Shown here piece after piece: positions 1-9,851 of a DNA stretch of 60,000 nt (its first letter is position 1; every line of letters starts with the position of its first letter). The notes beneath the pieces are model-generated. The model was not told the origin of the DNA, did no database searches, and worked only from the letters and a program-made list of their open reading frames with translations. A program made the translations under genes and the position numbers. The stretch spans positions 29,037,254 to 29,097,253 of the forward strand of contig NC_087065.1 in assembly GCF_963678635.1 (NCBI RefSeq), written 5' to 3'. The stretch is from Symsagittifera roscoffensis. Its lineage: Eukaryota; Xenacoelomorpha; Acoela; Convolutidae.

Positions 1-80
1 ATATCCCCATCTTCTTTAGTTCTGAGCAAGGACTTTCTCAGCCGCTCCAGTTGGTCTTTCGTCTCGTTCAGATCTTTCAT
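1..80 (-). CDS. Partial ORF of unknown function in the 3' cassette of Gypsy copy 1 (runs off the window)
   Basis: An ATG at 80 opens a frame of 26 codons that leaves the window at position 1. The visible residues begin MKDLNETKDQ and are rich in Glu, Lys, Arg and Leu with heptad-like spacing, so a short coiled coil is plausible. The start lies 3 nt after the stop of the preceding ORF (84-563), the same tight packing seen between the two extra ORFs of the intact element at 32.7-36.9 kb. Function is unknown. Confidence 0.35.
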   Translation of the reverse strand, partial: MKDLNETKDQLERLRKSLLRTKEDGD

Positions 81-83
81 TGT

Positions 84-563
84 TTAATTCGTGTGGACGA
101 CTTTTTCTTCTATTCTCAACCATTTTTGTGGCTTAACTGCTCCCAGTTGTGATCTAGACGAGGCTGCCTCGCAAGTCATTTCTTGATGCATTCTTCGCAA
201 CTCAGGCCTAGGCTTGGTCGGAAGAGGCATTTCACCTGGTTGGTAGGTCCTTGAACTTCTCAATCCAGCCTCGTTCGCCAAGTCACTTTCTGAGAGTGCC
301 TCGTTTCTCAACCTCATTACCCTCATGTTTGGACGGTTTAGTACTCCTTGTTGTCCATAAGCGGCCATCAATAAGACTTCCGTGGGGAGGTCCCTACAGT
401 TGTCATGCCCCAAGATAATCGTTAAGGCGGTCAGCAACATGACTAACTCTGGGTTCTCCAGAGCGATGTCTCGTTGCATCAGCCGACGATTGATCGCAAA
501 TGTCACCAGTCCTGCATAGGCGTCTGCAAGGTCCATTACTTCATTCAGGTCGAAGTTATCCAT
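84..563 (-). CDS. 159-aa ORF downstream of pol in Gypsy copy 1, unknown function
   Basis: The ATG at 563 is preferred over the open frame extending to 599, which has no upstream ATG. The protein starts MDNFDLNEVM, has a hydrophobic helical stretch around residues 45-60 (LVMLLTALTIILG), and a polar, Arg/Pro-rich C-terminal half. No family is recognised. It lies 3' of the macro-like end of pol, where retroviruses carry env, but has no signal peptide and only one short hydrophobic run. The first ten residues resemble the start of a 15-codon ORF at the same position in the intact element (36888-36935), after which the two diverge completely. Confidence 0.45.
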   Translation of the reverse strand: MDNFDLNEVMDLADAYAGLVTFAINRRLMQRDIALENPELVMLLTALTIILGHDNCRDLPTEVLLMAAYGQQGVLNRPNMRVMRLRNEALSESDLANEAGLRSSRTYQPGEMPLPTKPRPELRRMHQEMTCEAASSRSQLGAVKPQKWLRIEEKVVHTN

Positions 564-908
564 TTCGTATGGCTCGATTTGGATTAACTTTATTTGCAAT
601 AGAAATTTGATGAGTAGTTAAACGATCAATCAAGATCTAGACAAAAGATCACAGCTATCACAACTGTCAACATTTCTCCAAATTCATTTTAAAATGAATT
701 AAAAACATTCAGATAAGAAGATTTTTATCTTAAGATATATTAAAAGTCATTTCATTTCTAAAATCTTGGAAGTTGATCTAAGAGTGGACAACCCACACTT
801 TCGACCTATTCCAAAAATTATTGTTTCATTAACCCTTCCAAACCCGAGATTCTAATAACATAACAACATAATACATTACACATCATATATAACACACTGA
901 ACCTACAC
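564..908 (-). other. A+T-rich spacer between pol and the 3' ORFs, Gypsy copy 1
   Basis: No ORF. The segment aligns by eye with 36936-37340 of the intact element (shared blocks around the AGATCTAGA-like, CAGATAA and TCTAAAAT stretches), so it is an element-specific spacer, perhaps holding a splice acceptor or internal promoter for the 3' ORFs. It contains a perfect 20 bp palindrome at 681-700 and a 6 bp stem at 711-716/725-730. Confidence 0.55.
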
Positions 909-1590
909 TCAGCCTATACTCAAGTAGTATTTCTTATGTAGATACACTTCTATGTTGGTATCAGAAAAGATCAAATTATTAGCACATACAGCTCGCGACG
1001 ATGCAGTCGTCCTCGATTTGGGTCGTACACTGGAAGCGAAAGTTCTTTCACCTCCCTCTCTACTAAGAAATCTCTCAGTCTCGTTAGGGACAGGACCAAT
1101 TATTAAGAGTCCACATGCCGTTTTTCCGTCACCGAGAAACATAATTATTTTCCTGGTTTTTGCGAAGCCATCAGAGGCAAGGCTGCTACACCTCCTATTC
1201 CTGGTCTTTGATTTCACAAAAAAAGCTGTTTTTATTTTTTCTCTCAAAGTCTGCTGCTAACGCGGTTCTAAAACTCATGTCCGCGGTGATCCCTATCGCA
1301 CATGTCCTATTTGTAAGTATAAAATCGCTATCTGTTAGTATTCTCCTGCTTGAGTACTCATTTGGCAAGTTAAAACATGACACTACCACTCTTCCTATGT
1401 TTGGTTTCCTAGGGCCTTCAATTGTTTCTGCCTCTAGGTCACCTGTTTCTCTTGCTATTTTTAATTTTTTTATTAATAATTTTTCAGTGTGGGAAAATTC
1501 TACCCCCACTCTTCGGACAAAAATAACCATCGACGTCCCCGTCGGCCGTATACCGGATATCAAGTTAAGTTTGGACGCCGGAACGAGCAA
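909..1590 (-). pseudogene. Macro-like C-terminal domain of Gypsy copy 1 pol, frameshifted
   Basis: Two overlapping frames together match the C-terminus of the intact element's pol. The frame at 1195-1590 carries TDSDFILTNRTCAIGITADM followed by SFRTALAADF. The frame at 909-1247 ends IFSDTNIEVYLHKKYYLSIG. These correspond to the first and last strands of the macro-like fold described for 37341-39632. The middle is disrupted by indels. Presence in this diverged copy shows the domain is an old part of the family rather than a one-off capture. Confidence 0.6.
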
Positions 1591-1805
1591 TTGCCCTTCC
1601 TGGGCTGCCCAGGAAGGATCACTTTGTCATTCTTTATGTATTTCTTGCTCTCTCGGTCTACGTCCCGAATCGTGACACTGGTTTCTTTCGGGTCTGATGT
1701 TCATTCGTTCAACCACTCTAAGACGCGCAGGTTCGTTAGTTCTTGTTCAAACGCCTGCTGCTGCTCATCGTCAAAATCCACTTCAGGCTTAGACCGATTG
1801 TCGAT

Positions 1806-3766
1806 TCATTCCTTGTCCTGGTCGTCGACTATGTCAACGTCTTGTGACACTGGTATCTCTTCTAGACCCAGCAACTCCTCCACTGCTTTTTTCAGGTCTA
1901 TCCTGTCCACTGCAAAGTTGTCTCCGTAAGGGTTATATTTCTTTTCAGGTCTTGTCCTGTCACTCTGTTTTGTTTGCATTGTAAAAGGTAAATCTGATTC
2001 CATGTTCTTAGGAACCTCTATCTGCTCGGGATTTTCCCAGTCCTCTTCTGCGTTTGGTAAGGTTTCCTCATCCGCCTCAATTACTTCATTGGGATCCAGG
2101 TCCAGTGGCGCACTTGTCCCTTCTTCCAGAGCCTCTTTCCCATCGGCCGGTACTCAGTCTATAAAAACGTCCCTTCTGATGCATTTCCGTTCTCATGAAC
2201 GTTCCCCTCCACTTCTTCAGGAGTTTCTTTGTTCCTTTCAGTGGTATGAAGTTCTGAAAGACCCACACGTACTCTCCTTTTGAGTAAGCTTTTGAACCAG
2301 CTGCCTTCTTATCAAAACTTTTCCTCTGCCTGTATTGCGTCTGCATAAGTCGTTCAGCTCTTGCTGACGCCTGATCACGTCCCTTATATAGACTTGTGGC
2401 GATGTTTTTTCAAACTCTGAATAAAAGAAAAGTAAAGGCAAAGACTTTTCATGTCCAGTCAACATTATTTGCGGACTAATTTCTGTGGTCGATTGTTACA
2501 TGCTGTTATAAGCTCCCATCTTTTGTGGAAGATATCTATCCCAATCAGCCATGTATCGGGAACAGTACACCATCAGCATCGACACCAGAGTCCGATTTTG
2601 TCTTTCCATCAAACCGTCCGTTTGTGGATGATACGTCGTAGAATGAGCCTGAGCTACTCGAGAACGTATTATTAGCTCTTTGGTAAGTTCTCCTACAAAA
2701 GCTGTCCGATTGTTTGACTGGAATGTCATTGGACATCCATGTCTTGCTTTCCACGTATTGATCAGGTGATCGCATGTCTCTCCGGCTGAGGCAGTGGTGC
2801 AGGGCACGGCCTCTCCATACTTTTTGAATTGTTCGATCATCACCAGGACCTGATTGTAGCCACTGTCTGTCATGCACATCTGCTGATGATCGATATGTAC
2901 CACTTCATTGAATTCGGATAAATCTATTGACTGCAATGGAAATCACAATTTCCTGGGATCCATCACCTGTTGGCATGACAGACATGCTGTTACCAACTTC
3001 TCGCATGCCTTCTTCATTTCAGGCCATTTGAAGTGTTTCAAGATCCTCTGGTATACTTTGTCGATTCCTTGGTGGCCCATCTGATCATGCGACCTGAATA
3101 AAAGTTCTGTCTGATAAAGTTGCGGCAAGTCTATCGCGTTGTACTTGTACAGGACCTTGTCCTCCTCTCTCATTTTGCAAGCCACGATCCCATCCGTGTT
3201 CAATTTTAACCTCCCCTCTTTCTCCATATAGTATTGTCTCAAGATTCGGTAACTATCCTCTTCCAGATCTCCTTTTTCAGGCGAACCATTTTCTATCCAC
3301 CCTTTCAGGTTACTTGTCATGCGGTCATTTCTGTTAGCTCTTAATAAGTCCGAGAGTCTGTATCTTGCCTTCAAGTATGTCTTCATGACCCTCAAGTGAC
3401 TGCTTAGCTCATCGGGCTGATGCGTGTCATCTTCCATCTTGACGCACCAAATCTTTGCCAATGGCTCTGTCTCTTGTGTAAACAATTGAAGGTCAGTCCT
3501 GGCTGCTTCTTTCTGTGGTAATTGACTTTTCCGCTCTGGATCGGGTAGCGATCGCTCTCAGGGTCTTGGTACACTTCCCTGTCCAAGTCTCTTGCTCGAG
3601 TCTCCACTAGCAATGTGTGGATTGCTAATTCTGATAAGTCTGATGCTGCGCTCGAGTTTTTGTCTGCGTAGTTATCAATCTCTGAATTCCTCGAGGTGTT
3701 ATCAACAGATGAGTCTGCCGTGGAACACGTTTCCGGGGCAGTTTCTAATGTGCAAGATCTACTCAT
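1806..3766 (-). pseudogene. Integrase and flanking region of Gypsy copy 1
   Basis: The frame at 2943-3485 holds the integrase zinc-binding region (HDQMGHQG, then TACLSCQQ), with the complete H-H-C-C ligand set. The frame at 2496-2936 carries the core: VVHIDHQQ, FQSNNRTAF and LMERQNR. The second catalytic Asp is replaced by Asn (SNN instead of SDN), so the D-D-E triad is broken. Frames at 2238-2465 and 2086-2346 hold the GPY/F-like tail (KWRGTF). Several stops and indels separate the frames. Confidence 0.75.
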
Positions 3767-4135
3767 CTATCTAAACTCCTCGGACAAAACTTTGCCCGTC
3801 TGGTCTTGTTCGTCTACATGACCATTTTCTTCAACATCCGACTACCCGGACAAACTCTTTTGGTCCGGTTTCTCCAATTCAGTTTCTATCCATTCTTTAT
3901 CAGGTTCCTCAAAAGTGAAGGTCTTCTTTTGAGTTCCGATCTCTTGTCCTCTTGTCCTCTTGTCCTACAGTCCCTTTCGTCTTCTTGGTGTTATCGTCTA
4001 GATGATTTAATCCGTATCTTCCCACTGACTGTCTGCAATGCTATGGTTGCTGCCCATTCGCGTTCATATCTAGTCACTTCTCCCTCCAACAATCCACTCA
4101 GCATTCGCATCACTTGTCGTGTGACCTGCACTGTT

Positions 4136-5743
4136 TTATCTAGTAATGAGATGCTGGAGATACTGCTTATGTTCATACGAGGGAAATCCTGTTAGACCAG
4201 GTTCGAGCGTAACAACAGATCCAAGGGCACCGGGTCCCTTTTGGACAAGATCTTTATTTGTGCTGCTTTCTCCACTGGTAATACTAGGTGTCCCGGAATT
4301 GGATGTCCTGACTTGTCCAACCATCTCGTCAAGGTAAGTGCTTCAAAAGTTTCTTTGTCCAGAAACGAGAATCCTTCCTTGAGTTCCGCCTGATTGGCCT
4401 GGCCAGTCTCTCATAAAAATCAGTTATCCACACGCAACTTAAACGGAGCGCTCCCCAAGTATGCTCGGTATTTCTCCACGAACGTGACTACCGCAAATAT
4501 TTCTGCTTTTGGTGCACCATATTTCCTTTCAGTGTCACTCAACAACTTACTGCCATATGCAATGGGACGGAGAACTGTTCTGCCATTCCATTCTTGGTCC
4601 TGATGCAGTATTCTTGAATGGGTCACCACTGAAGCATCAGTGTCGAGAACGTACATGCCTTTCTCCATTGGCATCCCTTGCACTGGCGCTTCGCACAGTT
4701 CCGCTTTATATTCTCGAAAGCTTCCTGAGCTCTCTCATTCCATTCGAACTTCTTCTCTTTGTTGCGCACTAATTGCTGCATTGGGTACACCATTTCTGCG
4801 TATCCTTTTATGAGTTCGCAGTAAAAATTGGCAAATCTCAGGAAACTCATGAGCAGTGCGTCCGTTCTCGGGGCCTTCCATGTTATCACGGCCTCCACCG
4901 CATCCGGATCCCGCCTCACGCCATGCCCGTCTACCATTCTTCCCAGGTATTTGATTGAGTCACTAAGGATCTCACATTTCGACGGTTTGCATTTCAAGCC
5001 GGCTCTTTTCATGCAGTGGAAGACCTCATCGAGTCTGTCGATGTGATCTGCCAAGGTGGGTGTCGCTATGACCACGCCATCCACTTAGAACATCACAAGA
5101 TTCCCGCATTTCTTCGTTATCCTGGTCAAAGCCTGATCCATCAGTCTTTGAAAGGTCGCTGCCGCAATGCACAAGCCAAAGGACATGCCCAATTCTTTTC
5201 TCTGTCCTTTTTCCGCAGAGGAACTTGCCAGAAGGCAAAACCCAGATCCAGTGTAGTGAACAACTTGGCGTCGACTAGTTTCGAGAGTTCTCGTCAATGC
5301 GTGGTATTGGTTAAGCGTCCTTTATGGTCACCGCGTTCACGTAACAAAAATTGCAACAGAATCTTTGCTGCCCCCTTTCTTTTCAGCCATGACAACTCCT
5401 CAAGCCCAAGGTGAGTTTGAGGGTTCTATCATGTCGTATTCGAGCAACATTTCTATTTCCGCTCGGCACACTTCAAATTTTTGTGCTGTCATGCGTCTTG
5501 TACCCTACCTATGGGTAACGGCGCCTTCTTCTTGTTCGATTTTGTGCTCGATGAAATTACAACAACCAATATCCGCCTTATGTTTTGAAAAACGTCCGCG
5601 TTCTTGTTTAAAACTGTTTTCAGCGTCTCGAACTCTCGTTCACCTATCTTACCTCTGAAGTGCTCTATCTCTGGCAAAACTGGTTTGTCAGACTCTAATT
5701 CATATGACGAGGGGCATTTCGGGAAAATCGAGCAAGTCGACAA
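4136..5743 (-). pseudogene. Reverse transcriptase/RNase H of Gypsy copy 1, catalytically dead
   Basis: Separate frames match RT and RNase H of the intact element (SKCEILSDSIKYLGRMVDG; LDTDASVV; APKAEIFAVVTFVEKYRAYL; RVDN). The catalytic YVDD box at 5076-5087 has become stop-V-D-G: a TAA replaces the Tyr codon and Gly replaces the second Asp. About 35 nt encoding the strand before the MPFGLC motif are deleted near 5195. This copy cannot produce active RT. Confidence 0.8.
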
Positions 5744-6249
5744 GCCGTCATACGTTTTGGAAACAAGCCGTCATTGAAAACAATTTATTTGAAGCTTTCA
5801 ATTCATTTATCCTTTTTAAGACCAAATCTTTAACCGCATGAAAGGGCCTGTCCTTTACATGGGACTTCTTAAAGTTTGGTATTTCTACATCGGCAAAGCG
5901 TAGCCAAGTTTCCTTCTACACTGTATTGAAGCCGTTGTGTCCAGAGTACTCCACAAAACACTCACACACAGCCAGTTTCGTGTTACAGAGGAGCTCCGGC
6001 CTAAGACCACTGAACGTCTACTGCTTGGATTGGGTACCAAGCAAACCTGCTTACTATCACTCAATTAGTTCATTTTTTTTTCATCCTAAAAATAGCTACT
6101 ACTGTCTGTCCGGGCTGTAATTAAACTTTTCTGTCATAAAAAATTGGTATCTTTTTTTCATCAGTTATTATTCTGTTTACTGGTCTCTTAAGCAAGTTCA
6201 AGTTTGGGTTCCTAATCCTAATCAGTTCAATCAGATCATCACGTCAAAA

Positions 6250-6699
6250 TTACTTACAAAGTTGCGCCCCAAAATGAACTGATCCGACTCGTCCAGGTTT
6301 CCCACCACGAATACACTCATCCAGGAGGACTGTTATCGGTGTTCTCCCGGCCACGTAGATAGCTCCGCGGTTAGCGGCTGCCAATCTTAAATCCGTTGGT
6401 ATTAGCTCCTCCCTTGTAAAGCCCATTCTTTGCCATGTCTTTATCGGCATTACAATGACCACTGCTCCTGTGTCTAGAAGTCCTGTTACTTCGATCTTTT
6501 TTCCATCGGTGTCTAGCAAATGTGCAGTCACATCTGCTTCGTACCCAATGTCTACTGCATCTTGTTCCATCATGCCGTCATTGCCAATTCTACGAACCTT
6601 CAGTTCTACCTGACCCAAATATATCTGTCCTATTTGGTCACTGTCTGTTGTGACGTAAGTCTTGGTACAAAAACTAATCCCATCCACGTTTAATATCAC
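6250..6699 (-). pseudogene. Aspartic protease segment of Gypsy copy 1
   Basis: The open segment carries LLDTGAVVIVMPIKTWQRMG, the DTG active-site motif of a retropepsin-like protease, with the following TDLRLAAANRGAIYVAGRTP flap-side region. It aligns with residues around 1161 of the intact gag-pol. The C-terminal third of the protease domain is missing or shifted and the frame stops before RT. Confidence 0.7.
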
Positions 6700-6780
6700 T
6701 CACAGCAGTCGTGAAGCTTCTTTCTTCGAGTGCCACCCGTTGTTAACAACGCTCGCACAACTCTCGATTCAGTGCGTAGC

Positions 6781-9700
6781 TCAGCTTGTCTCAGATAATC
6801 CGCGTATATATCCAATTGCATCAAGATGAACTCTGAAGGTTCGCTTAGGTTCCTGATTACCTGATGTCCCGCCACTGAGATTATTGACTGTATCTTGCTT
6901 CCTTATGACACCATCCCATATGTTTTCTCCTGAGATCAAATTCAGCTTCATGCTCAAACTACTCGGTGCGTTCATTTCTTCCACCTCAGATGCTTCAAAG
7001 GCGTTGAGCTGTTCTTGGGCTCTCTCGTTCTCGAGTTGACTTTCTGTTTTAATTCTCTTGTCGCCAATTCCTGTTGGATCGTGTTCAGGGCATCTCTTGC
7101 CGCTGCTTTATAGTCAATCTTAAAGTCGTTTGCCGCGGTTCCAGGTTCTGGCTCATTCGTTTCTTCTAGCACGAATTGCATTTTCTTCGTAGCCAGCTCT
7201 TATGGTTCCTCTTTCCTCCGGGCTTCCGCCTCACTCATCACGCGTGCCTTGCTGTCTTTGACACCTGATAAAGTTTTTTTTTCATGGCTTGGGTGCTTGA
7301 TGTCTGCCACATCATCCCAAAATTGTGAACATTCCAGTTTAAAATGAAGCTCCAAGGTGTTGCAAAAGAAACACCTGGGACCGAATCTTGCAATTACTTC
7401 TTTCATGAAATCTGCATGATCGATTACTGATGCATCCTCATTCTCGAGACTAAAACCGATCGCTTTCATGCTTTTTTTGTAGGTTGAGCATGCTGATAGA
7501 TGATGGTCTGTCTAACTGCAGGGTGCACGAGAGCATCTCTTGTCCATGTCCCCAGGTTTGTACCAGTTGTTACCCTGGTTAGCAGGTTCATTGTCAAAAC
7601 TGCCATAATTGTTTTTGTAATAAGTTGATCTCATAGGAGGCTTAAGCAACAGATAATCCTTAGATTTCAGTCCAGTGTGGGCGCATTGGATGAAAGAGGT
7701 TCATAATGCGTTGCTAACATTGTCGTAAGTGCATCGTTCTTCACACCATCTATGAATTTTGATGCTACTGCCAAATTCAGCCTGCTGTTTGACCCGTCCG
7801 GTTGACTGCGCCTTCTAAGCATTTCTATGTCATCCAAGAATTTGTCTATGGTTTGTCTTCACGTTGCCCTCGTTTCTCGAAGCGCGTCATCGCTCGGTGT
7901 CTTTGCAAACCTGGGCCAAAACGATTCAAAAGGATTTCGAAGATTTTCTCTTCTTTGTCCCGCTGGTATTGCTTTTTTGCCATCACCAAATTCAGGGCTG
8001 TCCCTTCTAGAGTGCTTGTGAGCGCACTGCTTTCTTGTCTTTCCGTCAAGTCTTCTTCCTCAAATTGCAGCTTAATGACCTCTATCCAGGTGTCTATACA
8101 GCCGTCCTTATAGCATCTTGGTTTCTTAAATACCGTTCTGGACTTATCGCTGCATTCACTGGTCCTACATAACCTCGTGAGGAAAGTCTCCAAGAACATT
8201 TTCAGAGGTTCAAACGACGTGGTCATTGCTGTTGCATCACGCGAATGTCCCGCTTGATTGTAATTATCAGTTCCCCTTCTGTTCGAATCGCTGGGCTGAG
8301 ATCTTCCTTGATTCGAAAGGTTCCAGCTTGTCGGGTCACCTCTTCCAGTCGCATTTACTTCTCGCATAAGTCGCTCACTCGAGATGGGCCTGCTGTCAGT
8401 ATAACTTCCTCTGGTATTCGTGGACCCGTCGGCCTATTATTCCCGGTGCCATTGCTGCCCTTTTCTTCTCGTGGATCCGTAGAACCTTCCTCTGTTAGGA
8501 TGTTCGTTGAATCTCACTCTCGGCTCCCTGTTAGCCCCTCCTGAATGTGCTCCTCTGTTCCTAGATCCACTCCTGTTTCCCAGGAGACCATCCAGCCTGT
8601 CAATGATAGCCTGCGTGCGTCTTTCCATCATTTCGTATAGAGTCCCAGGAGTCTGCTCTTGCTGATTTCGTAGTTATTCCACATCACCTCTCAAACGTCT
8701 CTCTCTTTCCTCAGTCACCCTCGTCATTCGCGACTTGTTTTTTGCCATGTATTCACCCTCCCCTTCTACTAGTCCTTTTTCACTTTTATCAATTTTCTGT
8801 CTGTTGCGGTTAATTTCTTCCCGCAGGCTTCCTCTCTCAACGTGAACTGCTCTCTCTAGTGCACTCATTCTTTTTGACATCTGTTCACTCTGCTCAAACA
8901 TGCTGTCCACAATGCAGGTCAAGGCCTCTTCCATCGTTGTCCCGTTGTCTACTAATGGTGTACCTAGTGATGTTGTCACCCTATTGGTTCGTCGCAGTTT
9001 AGAGCTACTCGAAATACGAGTTCTACCTCTCTGTCTCGATGTTTCTTCATAGTCTGCCTCTGGCTCCGCTGGTGTGATTCCTGACCCTACTTTCCTGTGT
9101 TTTCCGGATTGCTCCTCTGAGCTCGTCATGGTAATGAACTGCTTTGACCGTTGCATTCCATACATACTCTTGTTTATTGTTCTGACCGCACCAAACCGAT
9201 CCGAATAGCCAGTCTCCATGTTTGTGGATGCCTCGTTTTCATGGGTCGAACCATTCAGGCTTACTTGAGACTCAAAATTATCAATTTTTTCATTGTCCTC
9301 CTCCTCTTCTTGGGTGTATACTTCATCACCTGTTCCCGTTCCGATATTTAATGGGAAAAATTTTCCCAAAGTTTTTTTGACTCGTTCCGAAAACTAAGAG
9401 GACGTTACCATTTTCTCTGTCTCCCCACGCATCATGGTATAAATAGAATTTGATCCTGCTGTTGCTGCAATTTCAGTCGAAATGTCGGACAGTTACGATA
9501 TTTCCTGTCAATCTAGAGTTCCGGAGGAAGTGGCGAAATTATGACCTTTTTCAACGGGAGTAGATTCATCGTCAACATTCTATTCCCATTTTTCTCCATC
9601 CCACATCCCACCTAGTTGAGGTCTAGAGCTGCGTTTGGCTGGATCTCTACTTCAGTTTTGCCCCTTTTCCTTTCGAGGCTTTTTGACTCCTTGTTCTAAC

Positions 9701-9851
9701 CATTCTGCCTGAAGCTTTGTTCCTTTTCTTGTTCCGAGTCCTTTCGGTATTTTCCATGCAGGGGAGTTTCATTGATTTTCTTTGTTTTTTTTGGTGAAAA
9801 AATCCTGGAGATACCACTTAAATTATGTATCTTCAACCTGTCTAAACTCAT
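6781..9851 (-). pseudogene. Gag of Gypsy copy 1
   Basis: Fragments of the gag frame occupy this interval: an N-terminal acidic region and coiled coil (8674-9369), an Arg/Gly/Asn-rich linker (8437-8631), the capsid-like helical core (7846-8367, with CIDTWIEVIKLQFEEEDL), and one zinc-knuckle region (7200-7469). The knuckle is altered: CFFCNTLELHFKLEC has one extra residue before the His, so the C-x2-C-x4-H-x4-C spacing is lost. The start codon region at 9851 (MSLD) matches the intact copy. Confidence 0.7.
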
